A stretch of DNA of 64,000 nt from Albugo candida. Its lineage: Eukaryota > Oomycota > Peronosporomycetes > Albuginales > Albuginaceae. A program made the translations under genes and the position numbers. The stretch covers positions 186,001 to 250,000 of the forward strand of contig CAJNAR010000005.1 in NCBI GenBank assembly GCA_905220665.1, given 5' to 3'. Every line of letters begins with the position of its first letter. Within the stretch, counting starts at the first letter, position 1. The notes under the pieces were generated by a model. That model made no database searches. It was given only the letters and a program-made list of their open reading frames with translations, and was not told the origin of the DNA. Of the stretch, positions 44,256-55,700 are shown piece by piece.

Positions 44256-46598
44256 ATGTCGCAACCTCTCACCGCATACACTAAGCACTTGCAGGCTGAG
44301 TATCCTTCTCGCCTCCACTTTATCTTTGGCATGGTTGTGGTTTCCTTTGCTGCATTTGCCATGTTCGTCATCTCAGAAATATCGTATCCATTACATCACA
44401 TCATATCCTTCTTTCATTTCGATTTTTCGAACCGCTGGAAACACGATCAATTACACGTCTTGACGTTTTGGATAATTGGACTTCTTCTTCCATTGACTTT
44501 ACTTTTGGCACCTCGAGCTTATCAGACTCAGATTCAGCGAATTCTGAGACCAACTGGGAATCAGAAAGAGATTGGGTGCAAAGAGAGTAATGACACAAGG
44601 TTTTTGGCGTACCTGTGCACTGCCTGCATCGGTTATCTAGCTTTTTTTCTCGGAATTTTGGTGTGTGCATTCCATCGAAGCTCGGTCCTTTGCTCGATTA
44701 CCGGAGGATTATGTTTTACCTGGTGCTCTGTTGGGAATCGCACTCCTCTAGCAGTTCTAGGCTTCTTCTCGGAAATGATCCTTCTTTCATCATTTTTATC
44801 CCTCGAAGGCGCAATCATAGACACAGAGTACCGTACGAGTTCAATGAACAGAGACAAGCGATATGTTTTGAGGTTGAATAACTACATCAACATGCTGCTC
44901 ATAGCGGGTGCTTTATTACTCGCTTATGGAGCTGAGTACGCGAACTACCTGGTACGTCTAATGGATGATGAACAAACAGACGCAAAATTACTATATAGAT
45001 CCTCAATGAGCTTGCAAAGCGCCTTTTACGTCTCGTCATCAGTCGGGACAGGATTTGGTTCGCTAGTCTTGAGCATCACAGCGCTTTTCAATACGTATGG
45101 GCTCGGTGGAATTCTATCTGCAAAAGACGGCTGGAGATTTTATCAACCCCTTATGGGTGGTGCGAAATTCATATGTTTCCAAGTAATTTCTTGGACCTGT
45201 TTTGGGCTTGGAATCCTCCTGCAAGGGCTTTATTTAGCATCGATCTTGGTCCTACAACTTGAACGCGTTTTTGGAACGATGCTGATTGCAGCATTGCTAT
45301 TCGCAGTTGCAGAGTTGCTTATGATGGTATCCCTCTTTCTTTTTAAGGGAAGCTCAATTGTGCCTCGGCGCAATGGTCACAATTCTACGAACGTGCAATC
45401 CACATATACCATAAGGCTTCATGAAGTAGCCGAGGACTCACTTGGAGCGTTGGCTTTGGGCGCTATCGTCAATTTACAATGGATCCCAGGTGTCTTGACG
45501 TGCCTCGCGCTGACGATGTTTACGAGCTTCAGCACAATACAGGTTTTCCTGCACACGTTAGAGTTTATGTTTGTACAGAGTATGCTTCTTGGGGGTCGTA
45601 TCGCTTCAAATAGTATTAAGAAAGGAATGCGTTCGTACCGATACTCAAGTCGAATCAAGTCACTTGAAGGAGTGCTAATATGGCTACCTTTCTTGATGAC
45701 ACAGAGTATTCCTGCATTTGTTATTCTTTACCACTTCCATTGTGGTTCAGAAGGCATCACACTCAAGATACTCATTACTGGGCTCATATATCTCTACCAG
45801 ACAAGTTATGGCAAAAATGCATCCACATCAGGTCATCGTGAGAAAGTTTCGTGGACAGAATCGAGAAATCGATTCATTGAAGTTTGTGCTCGATACTTCA
45901 AATCAAACATTATTCAGACGACAGCGTTAAGCACTGATCAACAATATATTTTCGCAATGCACCCTCATGGCGTGATGGCTCTTTCAGCGGCCTGGCTACC
46001 ATTCACAGAGAAATGGCGTTCCTTTTTTCCTAACATTCGCACTCGGCTATTGACAGCAAGTGTCTTACACAGTGTCATGTTTACAAAAGATGTGATTCAG
46101 TGGTTTGGTGGACGCGAGGTTACTTCAGATGCTTTCATCGAAACTTTGAATCAAAAGGAAAATGTTCTTATTGTGCCTGGTGGACAAGCTGAAATGCTGT
46201 GCCAACCGGTTGGTGAGAAAGTAATCCAAATTTACACTCGACATCAAGGATTTATTCGGATCGCTATACAAAAAGGTATCCCATTGGTACCCATACTGAG
46301 CTTCCAAGAAACTGAGATGCTGAGCAACATTCGAGTTACGCGTATCCAGCAGTGGTTTGTGACGAATTTTGCGTTTCCGTTCCCATTCTTCCCATTTGGA
46401 AGGTTCTTATTACCAATCCCCCGGAATGTGCCCGCCACATTCGTCGTCGGTGCTCCCATTCGTGTTCAACAATGCGAACAGCCAACAAAGGACGTCATTC
46501 AGCGAGTGTGTGATGAATACTATCAGTCCATTGAAAAGCTATTTGGGGCTCACAAAGTTGTGGCTGGATGTGAAGACTACAGAATTGCATTTGTATAG
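44256..46598 (+). CDS. Polytopic membrane protein with C-terminal DGAT2-type acyltransferase domain
   Basis: A single 780-residue frame. The first ~520 residues contain about ten hydrophobic segments (for example IFGMVVVSFAAFAMFVI, LTFWIIGLLLPLTLLLA, YLAFFLGILVCAF), unlike standard DGAT2 enzymes, which have one or two. The C-terminal part is a clear diacylglycerol acyltransferase 2 domain. It has YIFAMHPHG with catalytic HPHG at 569-572, FGGREVTSD, VLIVPGGQAEML, the R-H-x-G-F-x-x-x-A motif (RHQGFIRIAIQKG), and a final hydrophobic patch with PFFPFGRFLLPIP. DGAT2 enzymes make triacylglycerol from diacylglycerol and acyl-CoA in the ER; monoacylglycerol or wax-ester activity cannot be excluded. 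No stop or splice signal separates the two parts, so they are made as one protein. The function of the membrane half is unknown. Confidence 0.88.
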   Translation: MSQPLTAYTKHLQAEYPSRLHFIFGMVVVSFAAFAMFVISEISYPLHHIISFFHFDFSNRWKHDQLHVLTFWIIGLLLPLTLLLAPRAYQTQIQRILRPTGNQKEIGCKESNDTRFLAYLCTACIGYLAFFLGILVCAFHRSSVLCSITGGLCFTWCSVGNRTPLAVLGFFSEMILLSSFLSLEGAIIDTEYRTSSMNRDKRYVLRLNNYINMLLIAGALLLAYGAEYANYLVRLMDDEQTDAKLLYRSSMSLQSAFYVSSSVGTGFGSLVLSITALFNTYGLGGILSAKDGWRFYQPLMGGAKFICFQVISWTCFGLGILLQGLYLASILVLQLERVFGTMLIAALLFAVAELLMMVSLFLFKGSSIVPRRNGHNSTNVQSTYTIRLHEVAEDSLGALALGAIVNLQWIPGVLTCLALTMFTSFSTIQVFLHTLEFMFVQSMLLGGRIASNSIKKGMRSYRYSSRIKSLEGVLIWLPFLMTQSIPAFVILYHFHCGSEGITLKILITGLIYLYQTSYGKNASTSGHREKVSWTESRNRFIEVCARYFKSNIIQTTALSTDQQYIFAMHPHGVMALSAAWLPFTEKWRSFFPNIRTRLLTASVLHSVMFTKDVIQWFGGREVTSDAFIETLNQKENVLIVPGGQAEMLCQPVGEKVIQIYTRHQGFIRIAIQKGIPLVPILSFQETEMLSNIRVTRIQQWFVTNFAFPFPFFPFGRFLLPIPRNVPATFVVGAPIRVQQCEQPTKDVIQRVCDEYYQSIEKLFGAHKVVAGCEDYRIAFV

Positions 46599-47876
46599 CG
46601 ATGAACTTGCTGTCTTAGCTTTTGTGTTATAATACCACTTCGATCAACAAAATGGCGCAAAGCTCTTTATGATCTGAAGCACACACACACAATCCCATCC
46701 ATCAAATTCGATGATTGACCGCATGTCCTCATACAATTCTAGCAGGCTCATCCGTATACATACCCCGATTATATAGTGCTGAATGGCACCAGTATATCTT
46801 CCTGACATGATTAGGACAGTAAAATGAATTTGTACTGGTTTCGCATGAACTTTGTACAATCAGGTCATATCCAGATTGGTCGATCCGATCGGTTGCTACT
46901 GCTCTGTGATGCAAGCCAAGTCCTAGACTTTATTGGAAGGTATCGATCACTTTGATTATAAACGAGATGATGGCGAGCATTATGATTGTATGACTATGCT
47001 TGGATCTCTTCAAATTTCCGAATGAAAAGAAGGGTACAGACGCCAGCAGTACCTTATCGCATCTGGCCTCAAGGCGAAGTTTAGCTATCTTTCATTTGTG
47101 TATAGTGGAAATGGAGATGATGCTTCATCTATTATTGAAATATGTCTGAATAGCGATAGATTTCGGTCTTCTGTAGCGAATCTTTACCCTTGAGATAATC
47201 TCGAAGACACAGCAATAATACCTTTCTTAATAAATTTGGTCCCGCGTGTCCTTACTTCCATTTCAGTGTCTCCTGCCGACTCATTGTTTGAGTCGCAAGA
47301 GAGTATGTTACGGCCCGTTACGTCGCCGATTTGCCGTATTGATCAATATTGTAAGCAAAAACTCTTTCCTTCTGCACGGCGGCATCCCTACAAGTTGATG
47401 TCCCACGGCTCTCCATTCCGTACACAGCTGGAATAATTCTCCGTCCGATCCCAAATTATGTTAAACATCGATCCTCTCTTTAGACTTCCACTCTCTGTTT
47501 CATATTGTCGAATAAATGCTCTCCTTGTGACGCTACATGAGTTCTGCCAGCATTCCTCCGAATCGCTTTATTGTGACGAGGGTTCTTTTCGTAAATATTT
47601 TGTACCTATTCACGCTTTTCGTAAATTTACTCTATCTCGCTTACCCACTTCTAAATAAAGAACAATTCATTTGCAACTCAGATGAATTGTATATTTTTGA
47701 ATTGCGCCTCCAAGCGACAAGAAAAGCTCAAAGTCATACGACAACAAAAACGCAAAGTTTTGCAGAGAAACACGTGAACTCTTACTATCATACGATTCCG
47801 TGAGCTACCAAGTGTGTTCACCAACCATTCTCCACACATATTTATACATACAGCAAGTTTCAATAGATCGATTTGA
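46599..47876. other. 1.3 kb spacer; possible decayed minus-strand gene at 47.2-47.6 kb
   Basis: Nothing certain. On the minus strand between about 47,560 and 47,190 one frame has coding texture (for example SDSEECWQNSCSVTRRAF, later GDTEMEVRTRGTKFIKKG) but carries three stops. A second frame (GRRIIPAVYGMESRGTS) overlaps it. It could be a small intron-bearing gene that I failed to splice, or a pseudogene. Confidence 0.3.
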
Positions 47877-50800
47877 ATGAGTAGTGCTCCGATAAACCTT
47901 GGTAATCTAGCTGATCCGATTGCGTTGGCAGAAGTAGAACGCTTGAGTCATCAGGAAGCGAATCAGCTTACCGCTGCGACACTAGAGTATGGTGACGAAT
48001 ATGCGTCTAATTCTAGATCCGTCGGCTCAGCACCGTCTCCTCTACAGCGTGCGAGTCCCACACATCTTCGGACGCTATTCGAGCCCCTGACAGCTCTCAC
48101 AAGCGCTCAAAACGCTGTAGCGGAATTACGTGACGCATCTCATTATCAAAAGCAGTCGCTTTCTTCACGAGTTTCAGCAACACTTGCATCAACTTCGACA
48201 ATCACAACTTCGCATCGGGAAACACTGTTTCGAATCAGAATTTCTGGAATACAATGTAGAAATCTTAAAGCACGCAAACTACTTACTGGAAAAAGCGACC
48301 CTTTTGTTGAATTCTATTGGGATGATACGTCGGAGAAAGCGCCTTATACGACTCCGACCATCAAAAATGACTTGAATCCAAATTTCAAAGGACTCTTGAT
48401 CGCTTTTGAATATCGAACGACTCTTGCAAATTTACATGAGAAGCTTTTAGTCATCAAGGTATTTTCAAATCGCACTTTTCAAGCAAAAACTCTCCTAGGA
48501 ATGGCTAAAGTTGATTTATGGACAATTGCCACTGGTCCCGTGCATCATGATCATCATCTGATGGGCTGCGAGAACGGCCGGATCGTATTCAACTGCTATA
48601 TGGAGCAATGCAGCGATTGGAATATCTCCGTGAGTGAAATAGGAGTCATGATGCCGGCAATCTCGCACGAATTAGACCGACCAGAAGGACATGATTATCA
48701 GGAAGATGCTTCGTTGCCTTTGAAAAAATTCGGTGTGAGCTATAAATGTACGATAGGCACCACAGAGACATTTTATGTTGGAAGTACTCTGAAGAGAGCT
48801 ACAAAGAGACCTATTTCTGAAGTACAAGAAGTAAGCTTCCAATCATTGGCACGTCTCGCAGTTCTTTCGTCTCGTGTCTCTCGACCCCATGCATGTCAGT
48901 TACCTTCGAACCTTTCCTCGACTAGCTCCACTAGCACAGAAGGAGTCGGATGTAGTGGAACAGGAACTGGATCGGGTAACACACCAAAGGCTAAAATCTC
49001 TGGCCCAATGAGTATTTCTGTGTCGAGTTCTGGACCAAACTCAGCTTCAGTAACCCCTCCAGTTGCATCGGAACCGGTCATCGAGGACCCTGTGGCAGTC
49101 AAATGGTCATCCAAGGACGACGATTTACCAGGGATCACACGCTATAGTACTTTTGATGAGCTTATGTCAGCAACTTTGACATTGGAAGTGCGTCAACTCA
49201 ATGTCGGTCGAGGTCAAATCTCATCGGATCCTGATGGAGGTTATCTGTTACTTTTCGAGAAATATTATAAAGAAATGGTTTGGACAATTTTTTTACAGTA
49301 ATTATTGCTCTCTTTCACCTCAGCTTTCTATTTGTTAGGCACTGTTCTGTCCCGATGTGAAGTTAGACGATGAATTACGGAATACGCAACTGTTTGGTCA
49401 GACTTGGATTTCTTTGGAGAAGATTTTTGAAGATGCGATACAAGAACGGATAAAAAGAAAAGTGGATACTGACATTCATTTAGACGGAGTACACGTTGGC
49501 CCAGCTGCCGGCGACTCGAGTATGATGGATCAGTTTGTCACTAGCCGATTCGAGCAAAGTCTGACCCTCAAAGGCCATCAGATGGGCGTAATTTTCGGTA
49601 CCATTCTCTTCAATCGCATTCCCGATGTTCGCCAATTGCGATGTGGAGTAATTAGTGAGAATGGCATCACTTCATCCAGCTCAGTGATTGTCGGTACTTC
49701 CAATATGAACTTGGGTGGTCGCACCAAAGCAGCGCGTAAGCTCAAAGTGATCATTCCGATCGAAGCACAAAGAGTCTTGGAAAAGACACAAGATCTCGTG
49801 GAGCTGATGTCAGTACGTCAAAAGGATGATAAGGATGCAAAAGTACGCAAAGCTACCAAAATCCTCAAAGTGTTGCAGGTATCACATAAAGCATCCATGC
49901 TCTCTTGGGTCTATGGATCCACTGAGGCTCTCGACGAGACAAAAAGCATTCTTTTACGATTATGGCAGTTCTTATTAGAAAATATTCGCGTTAGGCACTA
50001 CACTCTTCGAAATGTGTTTTATGAGCTGCTATTTTATCTGGTCAAACGAGCAGAGCTTAGTGATTTACCTCTATTGGGCTTTGATAGCAGTTTGGCAGCG
50101 GTCAATAGGGATGCCTCTGGACCGAAATCAAGTTCCAAAATCGCTCATACGCATCTCGCGCTTGGGCTCAAGCTTCGAGCCATGCTGGTAGAAACGAAAT
50201 ACTGCATCTTACAGACCGTATCGGTGCGCGGGGTGATGAATAACAATTTGATGTTCTTTGTGGGTCGCATGCTCTCCGTACTTTGTTTTCGATTGCCGAG
50301 TTTTGGTGTGGAATTGTATCAGTTGTGGGCAGAATCGTATACGGAACCGGTCCCCGAGTTGGCTACAGAATTTCAGATGAGTGCAGATGCCCACCTTTTC
50401 GCGATGGACGGATTGGAAGCTCATTTAGACTGGAGACGCTTTCACAAAGCTATTTATGATGAGTATGGTGAAAAAGCGTTAAAGGGTCAAGAAGAAGAGG
50501 CTGAAGACAAGTACGAAATCACAACAGCTGAAACTTGGAAGACTCGATTTCGTCGATTAACTGGCGACAACAACACACTCAATATTTTGGTTGTGGATCA
50601 ATGGCTCTGGTACATCTTGGACACCCTCGCAGTTTTCAACCAAAAGATAGGCTGGGTGCATTTGCCTGGTTACACGCAAGTTTTGAAAGTTTTCTTCCTG
50701 GAAATGAAGACCCAAAAATCTGGATGGTTACCCCCTACTCTTTACAAACTGTCTTGCACAATGCTCTCCAATCCAAGTTTGATCAACCCGATGACAAAAT

Positions 50801-52555
50801 TTCTTTTAAGTAGCACGAGCGTGCACGATGTTACTGCTGTCATTGGTGCCGTCGAGTTATTAGGCGTTTGGATGTACATGATCCGAAGTTGGCGAGTACG
50901 TCTAGGGTCGTACCGTTTATCTCATTTGGAAAACAACGATCGGTGGAATTTTCACCAGGACGACCAATACTCTATTCCAGCCGGTGACGAGGTCTCATTG
51001 CTTCCTCCTTCTTTCGACTTTCGGTTTCTGTGCCACGCATTAAGGGTTTTACTCTCATCAGAACACACTCAGGTCGTCTTGACGACATTAGAATTCCTAT
51101 ACAATTGCTGGGATTGTTTTCCAGAACGGCAAGCTGACAAGCTACGCTACGAGTTATTACAGTCATTTCTACGTCTTTTTCTACATTGGCATCGTGAAGT
51201 ACGTCACTTCTTCCAGACGCTCATCGCGTATCGAGCCATGAAGCCTCACGGATGGACACAGATGGGCGCTTCGTACGTGAATACTCCACCACACAGTAGA
51301 CGTCAAATGGATGCAGTAGCTGCTGACTTTAACTTATCTTTGGGCACTGATGACGCATGTGAACATTCAGGAAGGCGAATGCGATCATACAGCGCAAATA
51401 ATTTACTTGAAAATGTACAAAAACGACTAACTTCGTCACCTCGTACCAATACTGGATTAGGAAGCCGATCTGGACACTTGACGTCACCTCGTTCGTCTGC
51501 CTTCCGAGCGTCTCAATCTCCCATCTCATCTCCTGTATTTACCCACAGAGCGTCTTTACCCGGAACCAATATCACGATATCATCTCCTAATAGCACATCT
51601 ACTAGTGGATCTTCACCCAACAGCGCCTCATTATTATCGTTGGGTATGGATCGACGGAGTGTCGATAGTGTCCTTCGCGCTGAAGGCCGGAAAAACTCCC
51701 TTCCGAGTACGGCAGAGAAAAAAGCGCGCAGCGCTTCCGAAGATTTTATACATCTGGCCCTACAGCCACAACCTAAAATGGATCCCAATATACAGCTACA
51801 ATTTAATCGTTTATTGGAATCAGTGTATGCAGCAGCGAACTCGTACATTGAACGGCAACGATCGGATGGGAAATTGGTTCTACTGCGATCAAAACAGCCG
51901 TTGGCAACATGGAAAAAGAAGGGTACCTTACTTAAGCAAGGCTTTATCTACAAAAACTCATGGAGCTTGAAGTATTTCTCACTGCAAAATAACAAGCTGG
52001 GTTACGCAGACACAGAGAACGGTCCTATCAAGCGCGAAATGAATGTGATCGGATGTTCGGTGTCTGAAGTCCCCAATCAAATCGATCAATCCACAGGCAC
52101 CCGAGTCATTCTCTTTTATTGTTTCAGCGTCGACAGCGGCTATCAGCGTTTTGTATTATCCGCTCCAACTTTTGAAGAGCAGCGGGATTGGATCGAGGTA
52201 CTGACTCAAAATGCGACCACAAATGCAAACGACATGAAACAAGATACGAGAGACAAAGCAAAGTTTGGCTCCCAGTGGGATGTGACCGATGTATTCGACA
52301 AGCTCAAGCTGTTGTCTGGCAAGCATGATCCCGCTGAGGATGTCCCAGACACCTTGATGCCATACACCGCTTTGGCTGTGAAAGAGTACGTTTCAATGAA
52401 TCTCCTTTTATTTTTGTATCTGACGCATTGTAATCCCTAGGTGGCTTGATTTCCGTGTGGATGTCATGGAAATTGAGAGCAAAATCGCAGCTGGCCAATC
52501 TTTCACAATGCCTGTGCTTTTGTCCAAGTCTTCTATTTATGCCGACGATGATTAG
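47877..52555 (+). CDS. C2 - DUF1765 (UPF0592-like) - PH domain protein
   Basis: Three exons: 47877..49277, 49339..52385 and 52441..52555, 1,520 residues. The second intron (55 bp, GTACGT to CCCTAG) is well supported because it restores a clean C-terminus. The first (61 bp, weak donor GTTTGG) is chosen by phase. A Ser-rich head precedes a C2 domain at about residues 115-235 (KLLTGKSDPFVEFYWDD, with Asp residues for calcium). The middle is helical and ends, about residues 1020-1100, in a block resembling DUF1765/UPF0592 (LEFLYNCWDCFPE, FLRLFLHWHREVRHFFQTL). A Ser/Pro-rich linker leads to a PH domain at about 1325-1430 (KKGTLLKQGFIYKNSW, then FEEQRDWIEVL). C2 and PH both bind membrane phospholipids, so a peripheral membrane role is likely; the DUF1765 activity is unknown. 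Confidence 0.82.
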
Positions 52556-52737
52556 CCGAGGTCCCTTTGAATCCGTCCTAGATCTTCTGAGGCGATCAGT
52601 ATTTACAAGTCATCAGGAAGACCGTGAACAAGAGTATATACGTGCACATGTCGTAGATAGATTCATCGAGATCGATCCATTTTATCTAATAATAGTCGCG
52701 CTTCAAAGGACTGCAGCTTTTTCGTCGCCAGATTCGT

Positions 52738-55700
52738 ATGTCTCACACTTTAGAGCAACAAATGCTTGAATCAGCGCAAAAGCGGCTGCGATGCGTTTCC
52801 AATGTAGAGAATTTTGCGTCTTTTATTCAATTCACAGCTTCGTTACTTTCGTGTATCTTGTAGGAATTTGCTCGGGAATGGAAAACAGCTTTGCTGGATT
52901 CTGCGTCAAAAATGGAAGAGCAGCAGTCAGGTTCCCGACTAAAAGATTGGCACTCTCTCTTTCTACAATCGGAAAGCGGATTAAAATTACTCAACGTATT
53001 GCGTGAGCGACGAGAAAATCGGGTAGCCGAGCGAGAAACTCTGACGAAACGAGAAGAAACCGACGCACCGATTGTGTGTGAGGATCCGATTAGCAGCATC
53101 TACAAGCAGATGCGAATGGAATTCTGCAGACTTGGTGCTATTGGGAGGATGTATTTGGTCAATTTAGAAAGCTTTACACACGAAATCTGTGATCAAAAAG
53201 ATTTACCTGCCTTTACAAACTCGTCTTTTACGATGAGAAATCAAATCAAGCATGCAAAATTACTGGAGTTTACAAAAAGAATGGAGCAATCATGTCTTCT
53301 CCTTGGCTCGAGTAGCACTTTAATCTCTTCGTCGACAGCGCTGATGCACGATATGGAACTTTACCTGCAGATTGACGCTTTCCATCATCAAGTTGGCCTT
53401 CCCGTCGATCGTTTAACGACTCATTTGCAATTCTTATGTGCTCAGCGTCGGTATCAAATTATATCCAGAACGTATAAACTGTTTCTTCCGTGCACTATGT
53501 CAAACGCTGTTGGTGATCATAATCAGTTTCCATATCTTGTAACTCGTACTTGTGACTTGGAAGATAAACTGCGAAAGCTTCTTCTTAACGTAGAGGCTTC
53601 ACAGGGTGATTGCGACCCCAATGACGACGTACAACTTGGAGTTTACCTGGATCGATATTTTGACGCGCAGATACTTGAAACTCAGATCGAGGCATCCGGA
53701 AGAGGTCTAACTCATTCTGCACAAAATGAGATGGGTCTCGATGAAGCTTCGGGTTTGGAAGCCACTTATCAAAGCCTTCACGAGTTTTCTGTCGAATTAC
53801 TAGAGAAAACTTACAAATCGGGAAATTCCAATGTGGCAGCTGAAATGTTGACCTACACCGTATTTGATGACGAGATGAATCATCGAGTGCTACCAGTGTC
53901 GTACCATGATTCATTGCTTCAGAATGAGGTGGACCTTGTGCGTATGAATGACGCAAAGTATCACAAAGAACGCCTTAAGCGATTCTGCTCCAATTATTCA
54001 AAATTGGCTACTATACAAGATTCTGAGAGCACGAGGCCGAGCGCGAAAGGAGGTAGCAATGAGCAGAACTCAATGCACATTTCCGGCGAAAATATTTCGC
54101 AGACCAAATTATACAACTTTTATTTGCTCAAGTTTCTACATTGTCGTCAACTGCGACAAAAGCTCATGCGGGTGCTCAATTATCTTCAGTTCTTGGCGTA
54201 TAGTTGCCAATTCAGACAAAGACAAGAAGAAAAGTCTCAAAGGATGGGATTGTGGGAGCACAGTGAATTCAAAGCGAACGATAATGGAAATTGTTCCCAG
54301 CTGGAGATGCCGTGGCGAGCAAGCTCAACCAGTGAAGGTGAAAAGCTTCAAGCAAGTAGCATAAGAATTGTCGGCATAAGGTCAGAAAACGCGACACAGG
54401 AGGCAGATGGTTATACAAAAAGCGAGATAATTTTTTCGAGGACGCTTGAAATGCTTCTTTCTATTGTTCATCAGCTGATGAGCACTGCCAGCAAAGTGAT
54501 AAAGGCTCGAGAGATCCAGCAGATGGAGGCGATGGCGCTCCGATCCGACAATCCTTCCCATGAATGTACTAAAAGATCGGCAATTGATCGTCTCGGAGTA
54601 TTATGCGAATTGATTGAGATGGAGGTTGAGTATCAAAACGCTAAAGTGAGCCATCTCCTTGCATTGGGAGTAGACACGATTGCTTTTCAAATGAGCCTCA
54701 GTCATTGTCTGCTCATGCTTGAATGCATACAACAGAGACCACAGATTATCAAAGCGTTGAAAGATGTGGAGTGGGATATCAAGCATGTAGATGCATCATT
54801 CGCGTCAATGACTACTCTTCGAGAAGGCTATACGAGAGAAATAAGCTGTTTATCATTATATTCGCGGCTTATAGAAGGCATAACAACTCACATAAAAGAA
54901 GAGCAAATATCGCATCATTCGGGCGCTCATCGTGAACACTGCGATCAGAATATGGAAATCGCCACGTTTCTAGTTCGAAAATTATGTCGAAACGACATGA
55001 CGCCTCGATTGCACACATCAATGCATCGCGTGATGCAAATAGCTCAAGAACAATGGAGTGACATCCTTCCTTACCCATTGAAAAGCTTCCATACTTTATC
55101 AATGCATGAGGCTATACTCGAAGTAGCTCTTTCCGAGTGGGAAGCAATAAGGCGTCAAATGGCGTGCTCATATGTCACGTTAGAGTGTAAAGTTGATGAC
55201 CTTTTTACAACGAAGAAAGGATACAACGTAGACATCTCTCATGCAATCATCTACGAGAGTTTAGTCGGCCAAATGGAATTATCTGACGTAAAAGTAGAGA
55301 ATATCATCAAGCGTCTACCGTCGATTTTATGCTGGACACAATGGCACAGGAAAATGAGCCGCATCATGTATACATGTGCCCTTCTACAGCATTTCGATAC
55401 ATCTACTCTTCTTGAAGAAATCAGCAAAAATCTCCAGATAAATATACTTGAAAGTCCGAAAAACGAAGCAACCTTCATCCCGCTCGCAATTTTTGCTTTG
55501 TCGTCTCAACAGCATAACGAAGAGATTGTCCAGTGTCAGCGCTACACACCACTTATGTCTCGCTTGATTGGAGCTGATATCATGGACATGTCTATCCCGC
55601 AGTTTCTTGGGTGGATCGGGGCCCAATCAGCTCCGAATTTTCAGAAAATTCAGAAAGCATTGCTTCATATCATGCAACTCGAGCAAGCATGGAGTACATT

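Noticed and set aside
46678..46692. CA dinucleotide run
   Set aside because: Too short to be a meaningful microsatellite.
52446..52769. Plus-strand frame of 107 codons between the C2/PH and coiled-coil genes
   Set aside because: It is an out-of-frame shadow of the C2/PH last exon and the next gene's first exon.
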